A stretch of DNA of 64,000 bases from NCBI GenBank assembly GCA_034359265.1, contig CP136894.1:27434501-27498500 (forward strand), in the 5' to 3' direction. Origin of the DNA: Canna indica. Lineage: Eukaryota; Streptophyta; Magnoliopsida; Zingiberales; Cannaceae. The first letter of the stretch is position 1; every line of letters begins with the position of its first letter. A program made the translations under genes and the position numbers. Of the stretch, positions 10,679 through 23,041 are shown in pieces. The notes below the pieces were generated by a model, which had not been told where the DNA came from, did not search any database, and saw nothing but the letters and a program-made list of their open reading frames with translations.

Positions 10679-12328
10679 ATGCCGGAGGAAACGGAGACGC
10701 CGAACGCGTCGGCGCCTGCGACGCCGGGGACGCCGGGGGCGCCGCTGTTCAACTCGTTCCGAGTGGACTCGCTGTCGTACGACCGGAAGTCGATGCCGCG
10801 GTGCAACAAGTGCCTCCCGATGGACTCGTGGGCCTCCCCGCACACGTGCCTCGCCGAGTTCCCCAAGCCGGACATCTCGCTCACACGCAAGGTACGCACG
10901 TGACACGCCCTGTTTTCCTCTTTATTTTTTATCGTCATTTCTATTGCTTATTTACTTGCAGAATCAGCCACCAACTTCTCTGTGCGTTTCTTGTATTTTT
11001 TTCTTCTTCTTTTGTGGTTGGATTTAGCTCAATGCATATATTCTCGTACTGTGTTAGTTTTTAATTATTGCTTCAAGCTTGCTGGTTTTGTACAGATATA
11101 TTAATACTTTAAATTTTTAAAGTAATCTCTGACTGTATAAGTCGGTAGTATATATATAATTGTTTAAGTTGGTAGTATTTAATTCTCGGGTCATTTAATG
11201 AGTCAGGATTTTCGTTACTTTTGACAATATATAGTTTAATTCATGAATTAAAAATGAGATTAATTCTGTATATTTTATTGCTTTATGTACACTCTCTATC
11301 TTTCGTATTTATAATGCGCCAAGATCTTCTTTTACTTTTTTTGTAATTGTTTGGCCATGAATTGAGGGTTATTCTGTTTTATAGTAGGGAAGGGAATTCT
11401 AATAAATCCCAAAATAGGTGCTAAAATTAGTGTTCAGATTAATTAATTAATTAATTAATTAATAAGATTCTTGCACATTACTAGTTAATTTTGAAATAAT
11501 GGATTTTTTTAATTTTAAATTGGATCTTATAAAAATGAATTCATTAATTATCAAAATGTGGATATATTGTAGAATTTACTGATTTTTGAACAGCCTTCCA
11601 AGTAGTTTTCTTTTTTTTAATTAATTACTGCACTTTTTTTTCCTAGATTCTAGAACAAAAAATTTAATAGAAAAATACAAAAAATAGGTTTTTGAATAGT
11701 AAGTTTTTGAAGTATTATACTTTCAATAAAATTATTTTTTAAAACCTTTTTAATGGGTACATGTGTCAATAAATTAATGTTAAAAAATGATCACTATAAA
11801 AGAAATGCTTTTTTCAACTCTTTTATTGCATTTTAATGGAATTTAATGCTGATTTTTTTTTCTTTTCAAGAAAATCAAGCTAAGAGCTCTTTTCTATAAC
11901 AAATAAAAAATAATGCGCCTTTTTGGATAGAATTTACATAAACTGTATATTTTCTCAATGGAACATTCAAGATATATTCTACCAAACAAATTGTGTTCAT
12001 GAATTAATATATAACATTTGATAAATCTGAATTTCCCTTAGCATAAAATTAAAGTACCAGCCCATCATATGCCTGACTCAACATTACATTCGGTACAAGT
12101 CCATCATCTATTTGGCTCATCTTCTTTAATGTATACCTATAATCTCTATCACCTCTACCAAGGCATGAATCAAACTTTTTGTCTCTTGCATCACCAAGAA
12201 AACATCTAAACTTATCTCCATTGTCCTCAACCCCTAGTTTCTCTAACCAAAAGAATGAAATATTAAACTATTGTGCATTATTGAGTTGTGCCATCAATTA
12301 TTATTTATATTGAATCTCTTAGCTTGAC

Positions 12329-12359
<31 letters not shown>

Positions 12360-15300
12360 GAGAGAGTTGTTCCTTGTTCTTGGAGTGAGGTGTATATATG
12401 TTCATAAATATATATAGGGGAAAGTGGCATGTTTCTCAACCTAATTATATTGATCTATATATGTATATATTATAAAATTAAGCTACATTCTTTAATTTAT
12501 CTTTAATTAATTGTTAGCTTATGTAGTCCATATGCTTGCCTAGTGAGGACAATATTTTTTATATATATATTGCTTTGCGTTTTGTCACTAGCCTTCATTT
12601 GGTCTCTTTGACTATAGGATATTAAATAATGTAAATTAGGTGATTCTGTACACAATTGAATTGATTGGTTGAACAGTACATTAAGTAATGTTTTGAATCA
12701 TTCATTTCGATTTACTCAAAATTAATTTTTAACTTTAGTGGATTGAATTAGTCAACCAAAAACAAAAAAATATATCCAAGTGACCTTATTAAAGAATAAA
12801 TTAGTTAACTGATATAATTTAAATAGATTTCTTGTTATTTAATGGAAATAATTTGTCATATATAGGGTTGTACGTATTAATTTATATTTTATAAGATTCA
12901 TCAATTTATAATTGCATTTTTGTTGTACTAATTAATAATAGACTATAACTAGTAGTGCATAGTTAATCTAGGTTCTATATATATTTAACTGATCATTTCA
13001 ATCTAGGTTTCGAGCTTTATTAAGATAAGAGCAAAACAGCTCTTCATTATGCATTGGAGTCAGTGTCTTTAATTTGTAGGGCTCGTACTCACACTGGCCA
13101 CTAGTAGTGTAGAGTCTTTGACATGATTGAGAAAGAAGTGAAAGATATTCAAATCAAGCATCAATTCCTGTCCCCATTCCATGGTTGACCTTGAATAGAG
13201 CTTTCCCTGTGCCATTCCCATGTGTCAACTTGTCCATCTCTACTTTATTATGCATGTTTGATCTGCTGCAGTTGATAGCGGAAGTGGAAGCTCCCTTTTC
13301 CTATACTCCTGTGGGAATGTGGGGTGACAGGAAGCTAGTGGACCTTCTCATGATTCTCAATTAATTTTCTTCTTCTCTCCTTCCAGTGATTTTAATTAGG
13401 GCTGAATATCGGACGGGTCGAGTCAATATCCGACCCGACCCGATCGGGTATTAATTTAAAATTTTCAAAAAAATTATATCCGATCCGACCCGATTTTTTA
13501 ATTGGGGCCCGACCCAAATAACTCGAAAAAATCGGGCCCCGACCCGATTAACCCGAATAATTCGAATTCGATTTAGAAAAAAAATTTAAAAAAAATCATC
13601 TTGAAAATAGTGATAAAAAATATGAACAATTGTATTAAAATTATAACCCAAGTAGAATTTGAACTCAATAAATCCTAAACTTTATCTCCACCCCTCTAAC
13701 CACAAAGCCAACACTATCTTTTATCAAAATACATACTATAAATATATATTTAATTTAAATTCGGGTCGGGGTCGGGTAAAACAGGGTTTTCACCCGAACC
13801 CTACCCGATCCGAAATAGTGGACAAAATTTTCAAAAACAATACCCGACCCGACCCGAAATGAATTTTTGGGTCGGTTTTTCGGGTATTTTCGGGTCGGAT
13901 CAGGTTTTGCTCAGCCCTAATTTTAGTTGAGCAATTCCCAAATTCGAATTTAAAGATGGATAATTTTTAGATCCAGAATTGAGTGGATTCAATACCTATT
14001 TTGTCCTTGGCCAAAGTCTCTAATCAGTTAAAGATTTTGTCCAAAAATATAAAAAATATATTTAAAAAAATAAAAAAAATAATTTTAATTTATAAAATAC
14101 TTTTTATGATAAAAATAAGATATTAAGAATAAAAAATATATTTTTCAAATTCTCTAATGTATTAAAGACTTTTGTAAAAAATTTATAAATTAAAATTAAA
14201 ATTAAAAATTATGAAATATTTTGATGTAAAATATTTTTCTAGATCATAATACATTTTTTGTATCATTAAAAAATTATTTTATGAATTCAAATATTTTTTT
14301 AAAAAAATTATGAAATTATTATAGACTTTACACAAAAATCTCTAATGAGTTAGAGAATTTTGTTTATAGTAATTTTATAATTATAAAAATAAAATTTAAT
14401 TCATAAAAAAAATATATGTGATATAAAAAATATGCTAGAGTCTATCAAAATATTTTGAACAAAAAATATTTCACTAACATCATAATTAAAAATTAATTTT
14501 ATAGATTTTGGACAAAAATCTTTAATGCATTAGAGACTTTTGCCCAAAGTCTATAATATCAAAAATATTTTATAATTTTTATTTAAATTTGAATTTATAA
14601 ATTTTGTGCGAATTTTAAAAAAATATTTTTTTAGACTCTAACACCTTATTTCTATATCATTAGATAGTTTGAAAATATATTTTTTAATATTTACCATCTC
14701 ATTTTTATTATATTTTTTTAAAAAAAGTAAAATTACTTTTTATATATTTTATTTTTTTTATTTTTTAATCAAAGTCTCTAATTAGAGATTTTGATCGAAA
14801 ATAAAATAATTGTTTATTTTATTTAATTTCGATTTTAAAAATTACTCATTTTTAGGTCAAAATTTGAGAATTTTTTATTTTCAATATTAGAATCTGGGAA
14901 ATTTCTCATTTTGATTTCATCCATTGTGAAAAATAATTAATCTGAATTCTGGATGAAGTTTAACCCAGACTTTTTAGTAGACTTGATTGGTTAATTTTGA
15001 TAATTGATTCTGATAATTTTAGTAGTTTGAGCCAAAACTAGTTCTGATTAATTAGATGAAAAAAATCATGCATGGCAGCTGGGAGCGGAATTCGTGGGCA
15101 CGTTCATCCTCATCTTCGGCGCCACCGCGGCGCCCATCGTGAACCAGAAGTACAACGGCGCCGAGACGCTCATCGGCAACGCGGCCTCCGCCGGGCTCGC
15201 CGTCATGATCGTCATCCTCTCCACCGGCCACATCTCAGGCGCCCATCTCAACCCCTCCCTCACCATCGCCTTCGCCATGCTCCGCCACTTCCCCTGGGCC

Positions 15301-15913
15301 CACGTCCCCGCCTACATCGTCGCCCAGGTCTCCGCCTCCATCTGCGCCTCCTTCGCCCTCAAAGGCGTCTTCCACCCCTTCCTCTCCGGCGGCGTCACCG
15401 TCCCCTCCGTCTCCACCGCCCAGGCCTTCTTCATCGAGTTCGTCATCACCTTCAACCTCCTCTTCGTCGTCACCGCCGTCGCCACCGACACTCGCGCAGT
15501 AATCCACGCACCTCTCCATCACTTTCTCCTCCTCTTTCTCTATATATCCTCCACCAACGCTCATGCAATGTAATCCGTAGGTCGGAGAGTTAGCCGGAAT
15601 CGCGGTCGGAGCCACCGTTATGCTCAACATTCTCGTTGCCGGGTTAGTATTCAATTTCACTGTGCATGCTTTCGATTAATTAGCAGCAATTAAACAATTA
15701 ATTAATGCATGCATTTAAATCAGGCCGTCAAGTGGGGGTTCAATGAACCCGGTTCGGACTCTCGGACCGGCAATCGCGGCAGGCAATTACAAGCAGATAT
15801 GGATCTATCTGGTGGCGCCGACGGCCGGTGCCATCACCGGAGCTGCCGTTTACACGTTGGTGAAGCTGAACGGAGAAGACGGCCAGATGCCACGGCGGAG
15901 CTTCCGCCGTTAA
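10679..15913 (+). CDS. NIP5;1: NIP5;1-like aquaporin (boric acid channel), 4 exons
   Basis: This is a plasma-membrane major intrinsic protein of the NIP II class, the group that imports boric acid. Exons are 10679-10891, 15079-15498, 15581-15642 and 15724-15913, all with GT donors and AG acceptors; they join in frame to 294 residues plus stop, close to the Arabidopsis NIP5;1 length of about 304. The N-terminus has the ATPGTPGAP motif; the TPG repeat in Arabidopsis is a phosphorylation signal for polar localisation. The first pore motif is NPS ([13 protein letters not shown]) and the second NPV ([12 protein letters not shown]), as in NIP5;1 rather than the usual NPA pair. The LE positions G and R fit the NIP II selectivity filter, and the C-terminus ends RRSFRR. 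Exons are very GC-rich, unlike the AT-rich introns and flanks. Intron 1 is 4187 bp and contains a hAT-type MITE. The first ATG in the right context was chosen as the start; the leader holds two AUG-stop elements. Confidence 0.93.
12330..12352. repeat. AT dinucleotide microsatellite in NIP intron 1
   Basis: A perfect AT run of about 22 bases lies within the first intron and is followed by a GA-rich tract. Confidence 0.85.
13397..13919. mobile_element. hAT-type MITE in NIP intron 1
   Basis: The element starts TAGGGCTGA and ends TCAGCCCTA, giving 9-bp terminal inverted repeats. It is flanked by 8-bp target duplications ATTTTAAT (13389-13396) and ATTTTAGT (13920-13927), matching at 7 of 8 positions. 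Both subterminal parts are full of CGGGTCGG and CCCGACCCGA repeats able to pair with each other. There is no coding capacity; the 67-codon reading at 13659 is incidental. It is similar in design to the element at 29523-29972. Confidence 0.85.
14013..14796. repeat. Dispersed palindromic repeats in NIP intron 1
   Basis: Five related motifs of the type AATCTTTAATGCATTAGAGA followed by CTTTTG lie near 14013, 14151, 14333, 14512 and 14769. Each is itself partly palindromic. The DNA between them is extremely AT-rich. It may be an unrecognised MITE or a degenerate tandem array. Confidence 0.5.
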
Positions 15914-16838
15914 ATTAATAGCGCGCGCCTACGTCAGCCTGCATTATAATTATCATTAATTACAGTATAAAGGCAAAAAAAAGGGGCTTGTGTTTCCTGT
16001 AGACTTGTGAGGAATAAATAATGCGTCGATGGACGTGACCTGAACCAGTTCACAGCTGGTGGGCGAAGGCTGTGAGTGATGATGTGATGTTTGTGTGTTG
16101 GTTGAATTATATGCATGTGTGCTGTAGTGTGTGTGGAAGGCGAATCGCTTGTCACTTGTCATGGTGATTGATTTGTCCGGCCAAGTCGTGAGGTTGGGAG
16201 GAGAACTCCACGAATAAAGTAGGCGATGATGCGTCCGCCTGTAATAATTGACTTGTTTCGTGTGCTTCAAACTTGGTATTAATTTGTCTTTGGTGTTTCA
16301 TATGTACTTATCATTTGATTGGATTTTGTTCTGTATTTGATCAGACACAATTTTTAGGTTAAGTTATTTTTCCCTGAATTCAAGAGCGGCAACACAAGCG
16401 CTCAGTTTATCTTAGAAAGCAATTCAAATCTTTTTTTCCTATCAATATGTTGGGCCATAAACAACAACACAGAAGAAACAATATATCACCAGTATTCAAC
16501 AAAAAAAAAATCAGACAGCAAAATCTAGAGGCAAATGATTATCTCAAGTCAAATCAATCAACCACAGCTGATAAATCAACAAATATACAGCAAAAATAAT
16601 CCGGAAGAAATCAACTATGTGAAAAATCCTCCTGTGTAAAGGGAAAAATCACAGGGCAAATAGTTAGCAATTCCACTACCAACAATCATTAATATAATAT
16701 TCTTATCTCAAATTTTTGCCCAAATTTAAGACGCACAATAATTTAAAATTACATCAAGTAAGTATACTTTCGAAGAAAATACAAGAAGATCTCACCAAAA
16801 GAGAATTAGCAACCTAATTCTTTATGATCAAGATCATA
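15914..16838 (+). other. NIP 3' UTR and downstream intergenic region
   Basis: Two AATAAA-type polyadenylation signals (16013-16018 and 16213-16218) lie about 100 and 300 bp after the stop codon. The rest, up to the left end of CACTA element A at 16839, is AT-rich and shows no gene. Confidence 0.5.
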
Positions 16839-16859
16839 CACTACTAAAATATATCACAT

Positions 16860-17345
16860 CAGTCACGGGAATCACCGACGGACGCCTCGGCCGTCAGAAT
16901 AATTCACCGCTTTGCGACAGCCATAGCGGCCGTGGCTGATGTAACCAAATTAGCCGCGGCTCGCATATGGCCGCATAGAGCTGTCGCTCATAATTGATGG
17001 CACACAAGAGACGCGAAATAGAATAAGTTATTAGCCACGACTTAGCGGGGGCGCTAGAGCCGTTGGTGATATGAATAACCAAATCAACCGCGGCTCGCAT
17101 ACGGCCGCATAGAGCCGTCGCTCATAGTTGATGGCGCGCACGGGGCGCGAAATAAAATAAGTTATTAGCCATAGCTTGGCGAGAGGCGCTAGAGCCATTG
17201 GTGATATGAATAAGTCATTAGTCACGGCTGGAAGCGGCCGTCGCTTATTAATTAATGGTGCGAATGTAGCATGAAAATTAAAACACTCTTCGCCGACGGC
17301 TGAGAAAGCCGTCGGTGATAACAAAATTATAAATCCACGGTGTTT
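16860..17345 (+). repeat. Left subterminal repeats of CACTA element A
   Basis: Motifs such as ATCACCGACGG, GCCGTCGGTGAT, TAGCCACGGCT and CGGCCGTCGCT recur in both orientations. They pair with related motifs at the right end (31425-31795). The sequence differs from the CAGCAACGGCT motif of elements B and D, so A and C form a separate subfamily. Confidence 0.75.
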
Positions 17346-17965
17346 CGAAAATCTTTTTTATTTGCGTTCGCGCCCGACCCTTCCTCTTTCTTCTCTGCTC
17401 GCCGCTGTCGCCTGTTGCCGCCATTGTCCGTCGCTGTCGATTGCGGTCCGTCGCTGCCTATTGCCACCGCCGTCAGTCGCCACCAATGACCCTCGCCCTT
17501 CCGGTATGCATCTCCTCCCCTCTCTCTCTCCCCATCTCGATCCCACTATCTCGCTGCCCTCGCGTCGGCATTGATCCGCCCCTCTCCGCGCCAGCGTCGA
17601 CCCAGCCGGCCCTCTTCGTGCCGACGCCATGATTTGGGGTCGATGGTAATCGACCCCAATGCAAATAGTAGCCGACAGTGATGCCAGCTACTGTTGATCC
17701 ATGATTAGGATTAATTAAACCCTAATTAATTACTTGATTATGGTTTAATTAACCCCTAATCAAACTGTGATTACCCTAATCATAGTTTGATTAGGGTTTA
17801 ATTAAATCCTATAATTTTTTTAATTTTTTATTGTTAATTATTAGAAATTAATTGTTAATTAGGTAATTAGTTGGGTGAATATTAATTAATTGTTAATGTT
17901 GATTAGGGTTTAATTATTTTTAGATTAATTAGTGAAATTAGTTTAATATTAATTACTTAGTATTA

Positions 17966-18075
17966 ATGGAATCGTCCACTGAGGACTCGCGCCGGAATCG
18001 TCCACTGTGGACTCGCGACCAAATCGTCCACTTTGGACTCACGGTCAAATCGTCCATGGTGGACTCGCGCTGGAG
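17966..18075 (+). repeat. 26/27-bp minisatellite in element A (about 4 units)
   Basis: About four units of the type GGAATCGTCCACTGTGGACT plus CGCG lie directly before the transposase remnant. Compared with element B, roughly 2.1 kb between the minisatellite and the middle of the transposase gene is missing, so one deletion endpoint falls inside the array. Confidence 0.8.
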
Positions 18076-18085
18076 ATTACTTTTG

Positions 18086-19975
18086 GTCGGAATGTAAGAT
18101 TTTTAAGCTTTGGTCAAACACATAACTGGGTGAAAAAAAATATCTTTTGGAAATTGCCGTATTGGAGTTCATTACTGATTCAACATAATTTGAACGTCAT
18201 GCACATTGAAAAAAATGTGTTTGATAATAGTTTTAACTAAAGATAATGTGATGGATATTTTCGGTAAAACTAAAGATAATGTGAAAGCTCGACATAATGT
18301 GAAGGCTCGACATAATGTGAAAATACTTTGTAAGAGGCCTGAGTTAGAGTTGCAAGAGGTTAATGGACGACTTCATAAGCCAAAGGCGTCATATGTGTTA
18401 AATAAACAACATATGAAAGATGTGTATCAATGGATCAAAGAACTTAGATTATCCGATGGATATGCCTCAAACTTATCTCGATGTGTAAACGACGATGAAT
18501 GCAAAATATCGGGAATGAAGAGCCACGATTGTCTATTCATGTAGAGATTGCTTCTGGTCGCGTTTCGAGCTCATCTACATGATAAGATTTGGGGTCTGTT
18601 GACAGAATTAAGTATGTTTTTCAGAAACATTTGTGCAAATGTACTTCGAGTCGAAGATATGTCGGCACTTGAAAATAATATTGTTGAAATCATATGCAAG
18701 CTGGAGCAGTTTTTCCCTCCTACATTTTTTGACTCGATGGAGCATCTACCGATACAATTGGCATACGAGGCACGAGTTAGTGGCCTCATTCAATATTGGT
18801 GGATGTACTTATTTGAAAGATGCATGAATTATCTGAAGAAAAAAGTAAGGAACACCGCCACAGTTGAATGTTCCATATCAGAATATATATAATTCAAGAA
18901 ATTTCAACATTCTGCTCATTTTATTTTGAATCAACCATCAAGACAAAACTTAATCATCTTCCACAGAACGACGACGGGGGAGCTCAACCATCAGATGGTT
19001 GTTTAAATATCTTTTGTTACCCCGGTCGTGCTTTGGGTTCTTGTCCGTCTCGATTCTTAAACGACGAAGAGTACCATTTGGCCTACTTGTACGTTTTACT
19101 AAACTGTCCAGAGATTGAGAAGTTCATTGAAATATTTGACATTGAGATGGTGACAAAATACTCAATTTACAACGATGAGAAATTAGAAAGATTACGGAAT
19201 CGTGAGTTCCCTAATTGGTTTCAAGCTTACAACACAGAACACAAAGGCGAAATAGATAACCAAATCTTTGAGTTTGCTAGCGGACCAACATGACTTGTAC
19301 AGTGTTATAATGGTTATTTTGTTAATGGATATAAATTTCACACACTTGAATATTCATCTACAAAAAAGACTATGAATGTCGGGGTCTGCGTCAAAGGGAC
19401 AACGTATGTTGAATGTGATGTTGACTTTTATGGACTATTGGAAGAAGTTATAGAATTGCAATTTTTCGAATGTAAATCAGCTGCCCTTTTTAAATGTCAT
19501 TGGTTAGATACAAGCAATAGGGGCATGAGAGTTCATCCAAAGTATAAATAACTAGTCGAGGTTAATTACAAATCAAAATTGGCTTCAAATGAGCCATTTA
19601 TATTGACATATCAAGCTGAACAAGTATATTATATGCAGTATCCGTCTCGAAAGAAAGATATGGCAGATTGGCGTGTAGTCTGTAAGACTAAAGCCAGAGG
19701 AAAAATTAACCCGGTAGTTGGAGAGAATGAGCCAGCAGATGACTTCTATCAAAAAGAAGATCCTTCTAAAGTGGAACGAGTTAGTCCAATACTCGAGGAT
19801 GATGACACAGAGTTAGTTCAATTGGAAATATAATACGTTGATGACGACGATAATGAAGTTGAGGAAGGACAGAATGATGATGAGGGATAAGAAGAAGAAT
19901 TTCAAGATCCCAATACAGAAAAACAAGAAGAATAGTATTACACGGATGATGATAATGACGATGACGAATAATCGT
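18086..19975 (+). pseudogene. CACTA transposase remnant (TNPD-like), element A, N-terminus deleted
   Basis: The remnant starts in the middle of the gene at GQTHNWVKK; the Transposase-associated and tnp2 domains present in element B are gone. What remains is the PYWSSLLIQHNLNVMHIEKN block near 18160, DUF4218 at about 18520-18960 (KSHDC, RVEDMSALENNIVEIICKLE), DUF4216 at about 19340-19690 (GVCVKGTTYVECDVDFYG) and an acidic tail. There is also a local duplication (VKARHNVKARHNVK near 18280), a stop after KSHDCLFM (18542), a frame break near 18890, and further stops near 19290 and 19548. It is non-functional. Confidence 0.9.
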
Positions 19976-20056
19976 AAATGTGAAGTATATATTCAATTAT
20001 TAAATATATCTATTAATCTATTATATATAATCTAATTATATTAAATTTTTACAGCT

Positions 20057-21620
20057 ATGGTTCGAGATATCAGTTCCCGAGGAGGCATTCCTCGTAGGAC
20101 CCCCTCGACGATTACCCCCGTCCCACCTATACCCACTGACCCTTCGCCTTCCACCACCATCCCCTCACCTGATTCCTCCACAGTTCCCTCACCTGATCTG
20201 GCCACCATCCCCTCACCTTCGGCAACCATCCCTCTGCAGATCCAGGACCATCGTCTTCGAGACGTAGGCCACGAGGGTCTAACAGAACATAGTAGTTAGT
20301 ATGCGCGGAAGACGATAAGTATATGCATCAATTATTTCTTATAATTTATTTATAATTCAAAATATCATAATATGAATTTATATTTGGTGCAGATTTTAGT
20401 AGGAGGACGTCCCTCGCACGATAGCGGGGACGATTCAGAAGTTTATGCACGGGGCGTGGCCTACATGGTCTCACGTGCCCCATGAGAATATGGATTTATT
20501 GTGGCGAGAGTTCACGGTAAGTATATCTATTAAATTAATGTTAATGTTAAATATTGATTGGTAATAATAAAAATTTTTTTGCAGGCTCATTATACATGAT
20601 CGGAGGACCAGACCACTTTTGTTAAGGCTGCATGGGAGCGTGTTGCCTGCGCTCGCTATAATGGGCTGCTTCAGCAGGCCACAGAGATAGTGTAGACTCG
20701 GGGACACGCCCCCGAGTGGATTCCTGGCCTTGTGTGGGACCAACTCGTTGAGCATTGGGACACACCTGAGTGGCAGGAGGTCTCCCAGACTGCGTTGAGA
20801 AATCGCATGTCCAGGGGGGACGACACGGGGGGCGCCACACTGGTGGCTCCATCTCTTTTGCGGTTCATGAGCATCGTATGGTATGCATAACTTAATTATT
20901 TTTAATTAAATTATATATTGTGTATAATGATACTAATGTATTTATTTTCTAATGTAAGACGCGTGTGGCGGAGGACGGCACCGTCCAACGCCAGTCGATG
21001 ATGGAGGTGTTTGAGCGCACCCACCGTCGTCGACGAGGAGCGGGGGACTGCGTTGATAGCAGAGCCTCCATTATAATGGTAAGTATTTATATATGTCTAT
21101 TTGATTTACACAATTTTTATTTATATTTTATATATATTTAAAATATAAACACATGTAGGAAACTTACACGAGGACTGCAATCGAGCGTGGAGGCACACCG
21201 GAGGAGTTCGACGCAAGAGCTTGGGTGGAGGCCGCATGTGGCTGGGAGCATGATCGTATTTATGGCTTTGTGGACAGTGGCCATGCACTCGCCGTACTCG
21301 GGCCACTTGGGGCACCGACCCCTCCGGCTGCGGGTGAGCGGCCCTCAACATCTCGGGCGCAGGACTAGAGCCGGATAGCGGGCTTGGAGTTGGAGCTCAC
21401 CCAGCAGAGACAGTCGATGGAGGAGCAGAGGCTGGCGATGGAGGAGTAGAGACAGACGAATGAAGAGTTGAGACAGACGATTCAGAGCATGCAATCACTC
21501 CTCACTTAGATTACATCTCACTCTAGCCTTCTATCGATGATGTCACAGCCATCGTCCTCCTCGACCCAGTCGACACTCCCGACCCAGTTGTTATCGACTC
21601 CACTGCCTCCACCGCAGCCG
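20057..21620 (+). pseudogene. TNPA-like gene remnant (Transposase_24 type), element A
   Basis: Pieces matching the second gene of element B are spread over several exons with intact GT-AG-like borders: a Pro/Ser/Thr-rich first exon (20057-20295), pieces near 20400-20515 and 20586-20880, then 20960-21080 (VFERTHRRRRGAGD), and the last exon from about 21158 (RGGTPEEFDARAWVEAACGW). The last exon ends in Gln/Glu-rich heptad-like sequence typical of a coiled coil. Several in-frame stops (for example near 21368 and 21448) kill it. Confidence 0.7.
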
Positions 21621-22064
21621 TGAGATTTTGATTTATTATATTTTGTTTATATTATGATACTTGTTTGTATACGGATAGTTGTTTATATACTTTTGATTGT
21701 ATATATTGTTGGGTGAAATGGCCTACACTAGAGGGGGGGATGAATAGTGTGTTATCTAAATCTTTCGCCTAATTTCGATTTTAATCGTTTACTTGATTAC
21801 TTAGGCGAGTTACAAGTTAAGTGGCAAGCGGAAGCAAAGTAAATGCGATAATGAAATAAATACAAGTAGAATCAATGCAAATATAATTATTTATAGTGGT
21901 TCGGCCCTAATACCTACTTCACTACCTAAGCACCCCGCTTAGGATTTCCGAACTAATTTTACTAGATTATCTTATTTCCTTTACAATGAGGATGTTTTCA
22001 CCGGAGAGTCTCCGCTCTCACACCGAAGGCACTTCCACACCCACTACTAGAAACTTGATCTTCA

Positions 22065-22350
22065 GCAACGGCTATCAGCAACGGCCGCTCAAGCCGTTGC
22101 TATTTGCAACGGCATTCTTACGGCCGCCCGAGCCGTTGCAGATATCTGTATCTGCAACGGCGTTCTAACGGAAAACCGAGCCGTTGCGGATTATTTTAAT
22201 TATCAGCAACGGCTTTCTGACGGAAAGGCGAGCCGTTGCTGATTTTTTAATCGTCAGCAACGGCTTGCTAACGGATAAGTGAGCCGTTGCTGATGATAAC
22301 TTATCAGCAACAGCGTTCTAACGGGCGAGTGAGCCGTTGCTGATAAGTTT
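22065..22350 (+). repeat. 5' subterminal repeats of CACTA element B
   Basis: CAGCAACGGC and GCCGTTGCTGAT motifs recur on both strands about every 40-60 bp. The mirror array is at 28890-29262. They are the probable recognition sites of the element's TNPA-like protein, by analogy with En/Spm. Confidence 0.8.
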
Positions 22351-22374
22351 ATATAGGGCACGCTCTCGCGCCCG

Positions 22375-22515
22375 ACCCTTCTTCCTCCCGCTGCTGCCGC
22401 CGCCGCTCCTGCCGACGCCTCTCGCCGCTGCTGCCGCTGCTGCCGACGCCTCTCGCCGCCGCTGCCGCTGCTGCCGCTGCTGCCGACGCCTCTCGCCGCC
22501 GCTGCCGCTGCTGCC
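22375..22515 (+). repeat. GC-rich tandem repeat in leader of element B
   Basis: Units of TGCCGACGCCTCTCGCCGCC plus CTGCCGCTGC runs repeat about three times (32-39 bp period). The open frames across it are low-complexity Ala/Pro/Arg readings and are not considered genes. Confidence 0.75.
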
Positions 22516-22807
22516 GGTATTTAGATCGGCCGGCCGACTCTCACTATGTTTCGGCCGGAGAGGTTAAAATCCGACCGAAACCCTATTTCTAGGGTTTCGG
22601 CCGGCGGCGGTCGGCCTATGGCCGCCGCCGGACCTTCTACAGTGGCCGGACAGTGTGTCCGGCCACTGTACGCCGGCGACGGAGGGTGGACTCCGGCGCC
22701 AGAATTTATATATATATATATATATATTATTGTTTTGAAATTGTTAATTAATTGTTTAGATTAATTGTTTAATTTGTTAGATTAATTATTAGGGTTTAGA
22801 TTAATTT

Positions 22808-23041
22808 CGGACGCGCGCCGGAATCGTCCACTTCGGACGCGCGTCAGAATCGTCCACTTCGGACGCGCGCCGGAATCGTCCAATTTGGACTCGCGCCGGA
22901 ATCGTCCAATTCGGACTCGCGCCGGAATTGTCCACTTCGGACGCGCGCCGGAATCGTCCAATTCGGACTCGCGCCGGAATCGTCCACTTCGGACTCACGC
23001 CGGAATCGTCCACTTCGGACGCGCGCCGAAATCGTCCAATA
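22808..23041 (+). repeat. 26-bp minisatellite, 9 units, element B
   Basis: Nine head-to-tail 26-bp units, each close to CGGACGCGCGCCGGAATCGT followed by CCACTT, differ by one to three bases from one another. It lies between the leader and the transposase gene. Units alternate between GACGCGCGCC and GACTCGCGCC types. The same array has fewer units in elements A, C and D. Confidence 0.95.

Noticed and set aside
10582..10938. Minus-strand open frame opposite NIP exon 1
   Set aside because: Antisense reading of a GC-rich exon with no recognisable domain.
15072..15660. Open frames in other phases and on the minus strand over the NIP exon 2
   Set aside because: They are shadows caused by the GC-rich codons of the aquaporin exon; composition is Arg/Pro or Asp/Glu-biased without domains.
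22808..23041. Possible CRISPR-like array of short GC-rich repeats
   Set aside because: The 26-bp units are directly adjacent without unique spacers, inside a plant CACTA transposon; it is a minisatellite.
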